DNA from: CAIMMJ01 sp037131955 | Lineage (GTDB): Bacteria > Bacteroidota > Bacteroidia > UBA4408 | Length of the DNA stretch: 25,398 bases | Assembly (NCBI GenBank): GCA_037131955.1 | Contig: JBAXQC010000043.1 | Span: 1-25,398 of the forward strand | Direction: 5' to 3' | Part shown: in pieces, positions 14,769-22,353 of the stretch | Position numbering within the stretch: position 1 is the stretch's first letter | Layout: every line of letters starts with the position of its first letter | Notes under the pieces: generated by a model | Seen by the model: the letters and a program-made list of their open reading frames with translations, nothing else | Database searches by the model: none | What the model was told of the DNA's origin: nothing | Position numbers and translations under genes: made by a program

Positions 14769-16936
14769 AATCTGAAAGCAAAACAGGACTCTTTTTTTGG
14801 TGGCAAGCAAGCATAAACAGCTATGCTCAAATATTCTTTTCTAAAGATGAGCTGCTGGGCATTGCCTGTTTACTAATTACTTTCTTTAATCCACTTAGTG
14901 GCCTTTTAGGTTTGCTTGGTATTGTTTTTGGAAACTTACTTTCTTTTCTTTTTATAAGCGACAAACAAGAAATACAAAATGGATATTGGGGCTTTAATCA
15001 TTTAATGATTTCTCTTTTTTTATCATTTCCCTACCAATTTAATTTTCCTTTTGTGCTACTTTTTCTCTCGGCAAATCTTTTGTGTTTTGCCATGACTTTT
15101 TGGATAAAAAATTGGGCTGCAAAATGGGGCATGCCTTATTTATCCTTGCCATTTATCATTTGTGCCTACATTGTAATGCTGGCAGCCAGTAGCTTCCCCA
15201 ACATTAGCTATTCCGAAAAAGGAATTTATGCCGCCAACGAATTACTAAGAGAATCTGTTAATCCCATTGTATATTTTGACGAAGAAATATTAAAATTTCA
15301 TTTGCCTAATTTTATTGTTGAGTATTTAAGAACAATAGCAGGAGTGTTTTTTAATTCACACCTTGTTGCAGGACTAATTATAAGTATTGCATTGTTTATC
15401 TATTCTAGAATTTCATTTGTTTTTTCTTTTTTAGCGTTTTCGTTCGCTTGGTTTATGTTTCAGGTATATGGACTTGACACAAATTTATTGTCGCAACACT
15501 TATTGGGTGCAAATTTTATTTTTTATGCTCTGTCCTTTGCCACTTTTTTTCTTATTCCGGGATGGTTGCCAATGCTTTGGGTGATGTGTTTTTTTCCGGT
15601 TCTAATGCTTATTAGTATTTTTCTAACCAAGTTTTTAATTTCATTTCAGCTTTTTTCTCTTACACTTCCATTTGTTATTTCTGTTTTTATTTCACTTTCT
15701 ATCATGAGGTTTATAAAACCCATTAAAGGATTTAAATGGGTTCCATTCCAATATTTTTCACCTGAAAAAAATCTGTATTTAAATTCTATTTTAAGTCCCA
15801 TTCAAGAGCAACTTTCACGAATTCAGCTTTCTCTTCCGTTCTACGGACACTGGATGGTTTCGCAGGGACATAACGGAGGAATAACTCATTTAGGGCCTTG
15901 GTCTAAGGCTTTAGATTTTGTGTTGCTAGACGATGAAATGAAAACGTACAATGATCCAGGCTTAAAGCCAGAAGATTATTACTGCTTTTCAAAACCTGTA
16001 TTAAGCCCGGCCAATGGATATGTTGTTATGCTAACAAATGATATTGAAGATAATATTATTGGCAAATCAAATACCAAAGAAAATTGGGGTAATTCTATGG
16101 TTATACAACACGGAGCGGGGTTATATACACAACTAAGTCACCTAAAAAAAGGTTCTGCACAAGTAATGATTGGCGATTATGTTCAAAAAGGACACATTGT
16201 TGCTTTGTGTGGAAGTTCTGGACGCTCTCCCGAGCCGCATTTGCATTTCCAAGTTCAATATTTTCCAAAAATAGGTTCTCAAACTATTGATTATCCTTTT
16301 GGAATTTTTGTAGAAAATAATTTTAACAAAAAAGAAGTAATAGAAAATGGAACTCCTAAAGAAGGCAAAACAATTAGTAACTTAATAATTGACGAAGACC
16401 TTTCCGAAGCATTTAGTTTTTCTCCCGGAACTTCACTTAGGTATGAAGACAAAAACAAAATTGTATGGGAATGGAATGTATTAACCACAGCCTACAACGA
16501 AATGTATTTGTGGTGCAATAAAACTATGTCGGCAGCATATTTTGTAAATGACGGAAATATATTAAGATTCACAACTTTTGACGGCGACAAAAAATCACTT
16601 CTATATTATTTCTTTTTAGCTCACTATAAAATATTGTTCTCTACAGAAAGTGGTTTATGTGTTAAAGAAAATATTTCTCCTATGTTGTTTAATGTTACCT
16701 ATTTTAAGTGGGTAATAGATATTTTTGCTCCATTTATAAATGTTAAAGGCGCTGAATTTGTCTCGGAAAATAGTATTGAGGAATATCATAAAGAAGTAAA
16801 TAATAAATGTGATTACTATTTATTTGGCATAAAATTATTTTCATTTAGTGCCAAATCAGTTATAAAAAAAGAACAAATTACAGAATGGAACTATTGTTCA
16901 AAAAAGCGAAGAATTTCTGGCCAACTCTCTTCGTAA
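14765..16936 (+). CDS. Urea-transporter-like membrane domain fused to an M23 (LytM) metallopeptidase
   Basis: A 723-residue fusion. Residues 15-318 match the two-repeat plan of UT urea channels: SINSYAQIFFSKDELLGI (16-33), GYWGFNHLMIS (73-83), GMPYLSLPFIICAYIVML (122-139), then a second half ending in FSLTLPFVISVFISLS (297-312). The conserved Asn-Asn/Pro selectivity positions look altered. Residues about 358-520 are an M23 domain with His375 and Asp384 (THLGPWSKALDF), His459 (QLSHL) and His492/His494 (PHLHFQ), so the zinc site looks complete. Residues 520-723 are not recognised. The start is a TTG at 14765 that overlaps the decarboxylase stop codon by 4 nt; the next Met is inside the first repeat. 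M23 enzymes cut peptidoglycan cross-links; the channel may move a small amide or cleavage product. Confidence 0.85.
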   Translation: MKSESKTGLFFWWQASINSYAQIFFSKDELLGIACLLITFFNPLSGLLGLLGIVFGNLLSFLFISDKQEIQNGYWGFNHLMISLFLSFPYQFNFPFVLLFLSANLLCFAMTFWIKNWAAKWGMPYLSLPFIICAYIVMLAASSFPNISYSEKGIYAANELLRESVNPIVYFDEEILKFHLPNFIVEYLRTIAGVFFNSHLVAGLIISIALFIYSRISFVFSFLAFSFAWFMFQVYGLDTNLLSQHLLGANFIFYALSFATFFLIPGWLPMLWVMCFFPVLMLISIFLTKFLISFQLFSLTLPFVISVFISLSIMRFIKPIKGFKWVPFQYFSPEKNLYLNSILSPIQEQLSRIQLSLPFYGHWMVSQGHNGGITHLGPWSKALDFVLLDDEMKTYNDPGLKPEDYYCFSKPVLSPANGYVVMLTNDIEDNIIGKSNTKENWGNSMVIQHGAGLYTQLSHLKKGSAQVMIGDYVQKGHIVALCGSSGRSPEPHLHFQVQYFPKIGSQTIDYPFGIFVENNFNKKEVIENGTPKEGKTISNLIIDEDLSEAFSFSPGTSLRYEDKNKIVWEWNVLTTAYNEMYLWCNKTMSAAYFVNDGNILRFTTFDGDKKSLLYYFFLAHYKILFSTESGLCVKENISPMLFNVTYFKWVIDIFAPFINVKGAEFVSENSIEEYHKEVNNKCDYYLFGIKLFSFSAKSVIKKEQITEWNYCSKKRRISGQLSS

Positions 16937-18198
16937 TATTTTTTATGGTAGAAATAAGTTCTGCCCAAAATTATTCTGTTGAGGATAGCATTTCAGAGAA
17001 AATGTTTATCGATAATAAATTTGATGAAGTAATAAATTACAGCAAGAAAAATACAGAAGCATTTAAATTGGAAAAGTTAAAACTAAGAAAAGCTCTTAGC
17101 TATTATTACAATCAAAATTATTCGAAAGCACTTATATTGCTTGATTCCCTTTCAAAAGAATTTAACAACAAACTAGCAATTGATTATTACTTTTTAACGT
17201 TAGAAAAGCTCAGCAGATTTGAAGATATACAATGGCTTAGCTATAATAAAGAAAAAAAATCAAAGCCATTATTAACTCTTACTTTGTACAACGGAATTCT
17301 TATTGGAAATAAAAATCAAGTTGCTCAATTAACTTCCGATACAAAAAATTATGCTCATGTAGTTTTTCCGGAAAACATTTCCATAAATAGTTTTATTGTA
17401 GATTATAAATTAAATCCTAAATGGAGGTTTTTCTTAGGTTATTCCTACAACAAATTAACTTCATACAATCTTGTAAATTACAATAACCAAAAAAAAGAGG
17501 TAGAATTTCCATGGATACAGAATGGCTTTTACGGGATGGCAGTGTATAAACCAAAACAGAATTTTGAGTTAGGTGTTTTTTATAATTATTTTGTAAGCAC
17601 GGGTACAATTACCTATGGAATCCCTGCTGGAGTGCCTGATAAAAATAATAACATAAGATTAAATTATTTTAATAACGATATAAATTCAAGTGGATTTGCT
17701 CTTGGTGCTCACTTTAAATTTCAACGACCATTTTTTACATTTGAAACAAATCCTGCAATATTTTCTTTAGGCACTTTTAAACAAATTCAAAGCGAAAACA
17801 CCATCAGTATTCTGCCATTGGGGAATCACAAATTATATGTAGTTGGTAAATTGTTTTTACAAAAAGATTCTGCCAATTTTAATTCTCCCTTTAGTATATC
17901 CTTAGGAAAAAAGTTCAGTAATACACTTTGGTTTAGAGCAGGTTATTTTAATGGAAACAACAATAATTTAATTGCTTTTTGGGGCAGTGGAATTTTTACT
18001 TCGTTAGACAATACAAGGCATTACTTTGATATAGAAGCTTCCATCTTTATTAAAAAATTTACCTTTGTTCCAAGAGTAGTTTTGTATAATAGAAGCATAG
18101 ATTATACAAATTATAGAATACCCGGCTCAACCAGTGGAGTATCTTCATTTAATTACCAAAGAATTCAAACATCATTAACACTTAAATACACATTATGA
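16885..18198 (+). CDS. Outer-membrane beta-barrel protein with N-terminal TPR-like part
   Basis: A 437-residue exported protein. The N-terminus has basic residues (FKKAKNFW) and a hydrophobic core ending in SSAQ-28, a normal signal peptide. Choosing the next Met (16945) would remove it, so the overlapping start is preferred. Residues 30-115 are helical and repeat-like (KALILLDSLSKEFNNKLAID). From about 170 to the end there are alternating aromatic/polar strands such as WRFFLGYSYNKLTSYN and FELGVFYNYFVS, closing with IQTSLTLKYTL. This fits a beta-barrel of the outer membrane, possibly YaiO-like, though I cannot confirm the family. It overlaps the UT-M23 gene by 52 nt and the next TPR gene by 4 nt. 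Confidence 0.75.
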   Translation: MELLFKKAKNFWPTLFVIFFMVEISSAQNYSVEDSISEKMFIDNKFDEVINYSKKNTEAFKLEKLKLRKALSYYYNQNYSKALILLDSLSKEFNNKLAIDYYFLTLEKLSRFEDIQWLSYNKEKKSKPLLTLTLYNGILIGNKNQVAQLTSDTKNYAHVVFPENISINSFIVDYKLNPKWRFFLGYSYNKLTSYNLVNYNNQKKEVEFPWIQNGFYGMAVYKPKQNFELGVFYNYFVSTGTITYGIPAGVPDKNNNIRLNYFNNDINSSGFALGAHFKFQRPFFTFETNPAIFSLGTFKQIQSENTISILPLGNHKLYVVGKLFLQKDSANFNSPFSISLGKKFSNTLWFRAGYFNGNNNNLIAFWGSGIFTSLDNTRHYFDIEASIFIKKFTFVPRVVLYNRSIDYTNYRIPGSTSGVSSFNYQRIQTSLTLKYTL

Positions 18199-18806
18199 AA
18201 AAACTAATTTTACTAGCATTTATTTTAGTAGCTACACTAACAAATGCCTTTTCGCAAGAAGGAAATAGTATATCTGGCTTTAGTAAAAGCTATGCTTGCG
18301 AATACCGCTATCAATACGACAGTGCCATTTATGTTTTAAAACCATATTACTCGGCAGAAAACTATGAGATAAATTTAAGAATGGGTTGGTTAAGCTACTT
18401 GGCAGGAAAAAATGACCAATCAGTGGTTTATTATAAAAAAGCAATTTCTCTGATGCCTGCAGCCATTGAACCTTTGCTTGGTTATGTATATCCACTTTCT
18501 GCATTAGAAAAATGGGATGATGTTATTAGGCAGTACGAAGCTATCTTAAAAATTGATCCTTCAAACTATATATCAAATTTTAGATTAGGCCTAATTTACT
18601 ACAACAGAAAAGATCATTTGGTTTCTAAAAAGTATTTAGACAAAGCACTTAATTTATTTCCTTTTGAATACGATGTTGTTCACCTTAGCGCCTGGAATCA
18701 TTTGAGCTTGGCAAACTATAGAGAAGCAAAAGTTTTGTTTAATAAAGCATTAATGATTCGTCCAAACGATTTGTCATCACTAGAAGGACTAAAGAACATA
18801 AAATAA
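18195..18806 (+). CDS. Secreted TPR-repeat protein
   Basis: A 203-residue protein with a signal peptide (LILLAFILVATLTNAFSQ, 4-21; no lipobox Cys). About four TPR units follow: AIYVLKPYYSAENYEINLRM (about 44-63), QSVVYYKKAISLMPAAIEPL (about 75-94), DDVIRQYEAILKIDPSNYIS (about 107-126) and the last pair with SKKYLDKALNLFP and AKVLFNKALMIRPND. TPR arrays bind partner proteins, so it may link the barrel to the periplasmic part of the UT-M23 protein. Its ATG overlaps the stop of the barrel gene (ATGA), indicating coupled translation. Confidence 0.85.
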   Translation: MKKLILLAFILVATLTNAFSQEGNSISGFSKSYACEYRYQYDSAIYVLKPYYSAENYEINLRMGWLSYLAGKNDQSVVYYKKAISLMPAAIEPLLGYVYPLSALEKWDDVIRQYEAILKIDPSNYISNFRLGLIYYNRKDHLVSKKYLDKALNLFPFEYDVVHLSAWNHLSLANYREAKVLFNKALMIRPNDLSSLEGLKNIK

Positions 18807-18817
18807 GACTTGAAACA

Positions 18818-19834
18818 ATGAAAAAAAACGAAGTTAAGTTTCCTTTGCAAGTTGTGTTTTTAGAAAAACTAAAAAAAACAATTTCCAAGAACATTTCTTT
18901 GGCAGACGAACTGGCAGAAGTTTTGGGAGTTAGCCTTGATAGTGCCTATAGAAGACTAAGAGGAGATAGTGCTTTAAGCTACGACGAAACAATGACTATT
19001 TGCACCAAGTTTAATATTTCTCCGAGTATTATGGAAAATAAAGAGACGGGGTTTGTAAATTTTACATACAAATCATTAGGAGTAGAGCGTGTTAAACTTT
19101 CGGGATATTTAGAAAGTATAAAAAAAGAGTTTTTACAACTGCATGAATTTAGCAACATACATTTTTATTTTGCGGCAGAAGATGTTCCACTTTTTCATCA
19201 TCTAGATTTTGAATACCTAACACCTTTTAAATATTTCTATTGGAGAAAATCAATACTAAACGATACCACATTAGACGGAAAAAAATTTGACAAAAAATTA
19301 ATTTCTCCCGAAGTAATAAATCTTAGCAAAGAAATTAGTAGAATATACCAAAATATAGAATCTACTGAAGTTTGGACAGAAGAAACGATAAGCAGTACAT
19401 TAAGTCAGATTACTTATTATTGGGATTCAGGGTTATTCGCCACAAAAAAAGATGCCCTATCTGTTTGCGACGACGTTGAAGAAATGATGGAACATTTGCA
19501 ATTGCAAGCAGAAATGGGTACAAAGTTTCCCAGAAAAAACCCTCCTACCGAAGGTGCAAAAAATTTTCACTTGTATTCATGCGAAGTTCAAATAGGCAAC
19601 AACTCTATGCTGGTGCAAGCAGACCAGTTAAAAATTTCTCTTTTGGGTTTTAATACATTTAATTCTTTGCAAACTTTTAATTTAAACTACTGCTTAGAAA
19701 ATGAAAGGTGGATTCAAAATTTAGTAAAAAAATCAATATTAATTAGCAGTGTTTCCGAAAAACAGAGATTCCAATTTTTTAGAAAAGTAAAACAAATGAT
19801 TGAAGAAGTAAGAAAAAAAATTGAAAACGAATAG
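18818..19834 (+). CDS. HTH regulator (XRE-like) with a large unknown C-terminal domain
   Basis: A 338-residue cytoplasmic protein. Residues about 26-75 resemble a lambda-repressor-type helix-turn-helix: LADELAEVLGVSLDSAYRRL (28-47), followed by RGDSALSYDETMTICTKFNI (48-67). The remaining 260 residues are mostly helical and have no motif I recognise, with a conserved-looking RRKNPP-type basic patch absent and many aromatic residues instead. No membrane segment. It is the last gene of the run, 11 nt after the TPR gene, and its stop codon lies in a small palindrome shared with the convergent gene. It may tune the same operon in addition to the ECF factor; this is inferred from position. Confidence 0.72.
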   Translation: MKKNEVKFPLQVVFLEKLKKTISKNISLADELAEVLGVSLDSAYRRLRGDSALSYDETMTICTKFNISPSIMENKETGFVNFTYKSLGVERVKLSGYLESIKKEFLQLHEFSNIHFYFAAEDVPLFHHLDFEYLTPFKYFYWRKSILNDTTLDGKKFDKKLISPEVINLSKEISRIYQNIESTEVWTEETISSTLSQITYYWDSGLFATKKDALSVCDDVEEMMEHLQLQAEMGTKFPRKNPPTEGAKNFHLYSCEVQIGNNSMLVQADQLKISLLGFNTFNSLQTFNLNYCLENERWIQNLVKKSILISSVSEKQRFQFFRKVKQMIEEVRKKIENE

Positions 19835-19844
19835 AGTTTCTATT
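19830..19844. terminator. Small palindrome spanning two convergent stop codons
   Basis: AATAGA-GTT-TCTATT is a perfect 6-bp inverted repeat with a 3-nt loop. It contains the TAG of the HTH gene (19832-19834) on the plus strand and the TAG of the thioredoxin-fold gene (19840-19842) on the minus strand. The outer arms (GAAAAC and GTTTT) could extend the stem imperfectly. It is too AT-rich to be a strong terminator, so function is uncertain. Confidence 0.35.
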
Positions 19845-21204
19845 TCAACTGTTTTAGAACGTTCTCAAGGCCTTGGCTTGGCGATAGGACTGAATAATTT
19901 TTCCAATCGCCATCCAGATCTATCAACATGTTTTGAGGTATAGACTTAACTCCAAAATTCTCCAATAGTTTTCTATCTCTATTTAAAAAAACAAAATTTT
20001 CGGGAACTTTTTTATCGGTAAAAAACTCTAAAAAAGTCTCCTTTTTTTCATCCAAAGAAACAAACAAAAAGCTCACCTTCTTTCCATATAGAACTCTTAA
20101 CTTATCATATAATGGAAACTCTTGAATAAACTCTGGTGAATCGCTGCTGTAAAAACTTATATACAAATACTGCCCCTTTGTAGTTTCTTTTGTAATTTCC
20201 TTTTGGGCTTCATTTAAAAATACATAGTCTGGGGCTGGAAAACCATTTTGAAATTGCTGTAATTCTAACAAAAGATTCTTAGCAATTGTAGCCACATTTT
20301 TGCTTTTGCTATACAACTCTGTTGAACGCAATAAAAACTCAACATTTTTTTGATTGTTACCTCTTTGATTGTACCAGCTTCTTAATCCAAACAAAACTAT
20401 TAGCTGTGCAAGGGTATCGTTTTTAATACTTAAATCTGCTTGTTTAATATGTTTTACCAATGCTTCCCAATCGTGTTTTTTATTTATGTCAGATTCAATT
20501 TCTTCTCCTTCTGGCAATGTGGTTATATTTTGTAGTGCATTCGAAAAATGATACCTAAAAAAATTAAAGTATTCATGGTTACTAAAATCAATGCTACTCA
20601 AAAAATATTTATCTCTTATAATTCGTTTTTTTGGTTGAGAAGCGTCGTATAATTTTGCCATTGTATACAACAAATAATTTTTTTCTTTTGCTGTTTTTAG
20701 CCCCAACTTACTTTCAATAGAAACTTCTAATGAGGGAAGTAATGGAGCAAGCAAAATAGGTTTTAAAAATAACTCAAAGTGGTTGTCTGTAAAAGTATCT
20801 ATACAAGCTTCTATTTTTTGAATTTTATAGTTTATGTTATTAGTGTCAGTAGAAAAATCGCAATATGTTTTAGGTGGATTTAAAAAACTTATTTGCTTAT
20901 TTTCCTTTGGGGGAAAGATGTTTATTTGTATTGTTTGACTTGGTTCTACAATTAAAGTTGTTTTACTGTTATCACTTATTAATACAACTTGCTCCGTCTG
21001 CTTTACATCAAATAAAATTTCAAACTCACCGTTTTCATTAATTAATTGTTCTGCTTCTAATTGAAGTTTTTGATTTAATAAATCGTTGTACCTGTATAAG
21101 TAGATTTTTTTAGAAGGATTCTTGAGATATGTTCCCTTTATTTTTGTATCTAAACAAAATATTTTAGAACTAATTAATACAAAAACTAGAATTAATATCC
21201 TCAT
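19840..21204 (-). CDS. TlpA/ResA-like thioredoxin-fold protein lacking the CxxC motif
   Basis: A 454-residue exported protein with a short signal peptide (ILILVFVLISSKIFC, 3-17). Residues about 20-110 are beta-rich (IKGTYLKNPSKKIYLYRYN), like the DUF4369-type N-terminal domain often found before TlpA-like modules. A helical middle part follows. The thioredoxin fold is at 344-454: strand YLYISFY, the active-site position reading SSDSPEF (353-359) without cysteines, strand KVSFLFVSLDE, and the cis-Pro loop SIPQNMLIDLDG with Pro423. Without the Cys pair it cannot do normal disulfide exchange, so a structural or binding role is likely. It is the last gene of a four-gene operon, 2 nt after coaD. 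Confidence 0.8.
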   Translation of the reverse strand: MRILILVFVLISSKIFCLDTKIKGTYLKNPSKKIYLYRYNDLLNQKLQLEAEQLINENGEFEILFDVKQTEQVVLISDNSKTTLIVEPSQTIQINIFPPKENKQISFLNPPKTYCDFSTDTNNINYKIQKIEACIDTFTDNHFELFLKPILLAPLLPSLEVSIESKLGLKTAKEKNYLLYTMAKLYDASQPKKRIIRDKYFLSSIDFSNHEYFNFFRYHFSNALQNITTLPEGEEIESDINKKHDWEALVKHIKQADLSIKNDTLAQLIVLFGLRSWYNQRGNNQKNVEFLLRSTELYSKSKNVATIAKNLLLELQQFQNGFPAPDYVFLNEAQKEITKETTKGQYLYISFYSSDSPEFIQEFPLYDKLRVLYGKKVSFLFVSLDEKKETFLEFFTDKKVPENFVFLNRDRKLLENFGVKSIPQNMLIDLDGDWKNYSVLSPSQGLENVLKQLK

Positions 21205-21206
21205 GT

Positions 21207-21668
21207 TTATATGTCCAACATTCCATCTGGAACAAATTCTGAAGCGTTTCCGTGGTGCCTAATTATTTCTCTAACAATTGTAGAACTAATGGCAGACAAC
21301 TCTGGGTCAGTAACCAAAAAAACAGTTTCTATGCTTGGCATCATGGCATGGTTCATTTGTGCAATATTTCTTTCAAAACCAAAATCTACAGAATTTCTTA
21401 AACCCCGTAAAATATAGCTTGCACCAATCTCTTTACAAAAGTCTATTGTAAGATTATTATAACTTCCCACTTCTATTTGCGAATTATTTTTAAAACTGAA
21501 TTTAATAAAATTAATTCGTTGTTCTAAACTAAAGAGATATGTTTTATTAGAATTTTCACCAATACCAATTACAATTTTATCAAACAATGGCAGTGCCTTT
21601 TTCACAATTGAAAAGTGTCCTTTTGTAAAAGGATCGAATGAACCAGGGAAAAGTGCAATTTTTTTCAT
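21207..21668 (-). CDS. coaD: Phosphopantetheine adenylyltransferase
   Basis: A 153-residue enzyme of CoA synthesis that joins ATP and 4'-phosphopantetheine to give dephospho-CoA. The nucleotidyltransferase motif ALFPGSFDPFTKGH (5-18) includes the catalytic His18 of the (T/H)xGH type. YILRGLRNSVDFGFERNIAQ gives the substrate loop, and ISSTIVREI carries the second ATP-binding motif. Length is typical. The gene lies 7 nt after the DUF2461 gene and 2 nt before the thioredoxin-fold gene, in an operon starting with the M61 peptidase. Confidence 0.97.
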   Translation of the reverse strand: MKKIALFPGSFDPFTKGHFSIVKKALPLFDKIVIGIGENSNKTYLFSLEQRINFIKFSFKNNSQIEVGSYNNLTIDFCKEIGASYILRGLRNSVDFGFERNIAQMNHAMMPSIETVFLVTDPELSAISSTIVREIIRHHGNASEFVPDGMLDI

Positions 21669-21675
21669 TTCAGTT

Positions 21676-22353
21676 TTAATTGTTTACCAAGGGTTCATTA
21701 ATAAAATCTATCAAAGGTTTTGCTAATTTAAATCCTTTTACTACTTCGTTTAAAAAAGTTGGAGAAGTAACTTCTGAATTGCTAAAGTTTTTAATTGCAA
21801 TAAAACTTTTAAGTTTCAACCATTCTATGTTGTCCGCCTTTTTATCGTATCCTTTGGGCGCTGTTTTAAGCTTGTCGCTTTCATCCAGTCCACTATAATA
21901 CTCTTTGAAAGATTTTGAAGTAACAATTTTTTCAAACCCTTTGGTATTGTAATCTATCTCTTGTCTTATTTTTTGTAGAACATCTGCTTGAGGCATATAT
22001 ACACCTGCTCCAATAAATGTGCCGTTGTTTTGTAAATGCAAATAGTAACCCGCCATATTACTTTTTTTTCCATCTCTATTAATTGATGAGCCAAAGTTGT
22101 TTTTGTAGGGCGCTTTGTTTGCTGAAAATCTTACGTCTCTGTTTATTCTAAATATTGTTTTCTTAGACTCAAGGTGAGCAATTGTTCCATCAAATTTAGA
22201 AGTGCTTTCTATTATAAAATCTACAATCTTCAAAAAATGTTCTTTAGATTTTTCATATTCTTTTTTATTTAAATCCATCCATTCCTTTGAATTATTGGAT
22301 TCTAACTTTTTTAAAAAAGACAGAATTGTTTTAGCCTCTATTCCAGCATCCAT
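21676..22353 (-). CDS. DUF2461 family protein
   Basis: A 225-residue protein of unknown function. It shows the DUF2461 pattern: ILSFLKKLESNNSKEWMDLN (10-29), then IFRINRDVRFSANKAPYKNN (67-86), then GAGVYMPQADVLQKIRQEI. No signal peptide or membrane helix is seen. Its start overlaps the end of the M61 peptidase gene by 16 nt, so its translation probably depends on the upstream gene. The function of the family is not established. Confidence 0.9.
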   Translation of the reverse strand: MDAGIEAKTILSFLKKLESNNSKEWMDLNKKEYEKSKEHFLKIVDFIIESTSKFDGTIAHLESKKTIFRINRDVRFSANKAPYKNNFGSSINRDGKKSNMAGYYLHLQNNGTFIGAGVYMPQADVLQKIRQEIDYNTKGFEKIVTSKSFKEYYSGLDESDKLKTAPKGYDKKADNIEWLKLKSFIAIKNFSNSEVTSPTFLNEVVKGFKLAKPLIDFINEPLVNN

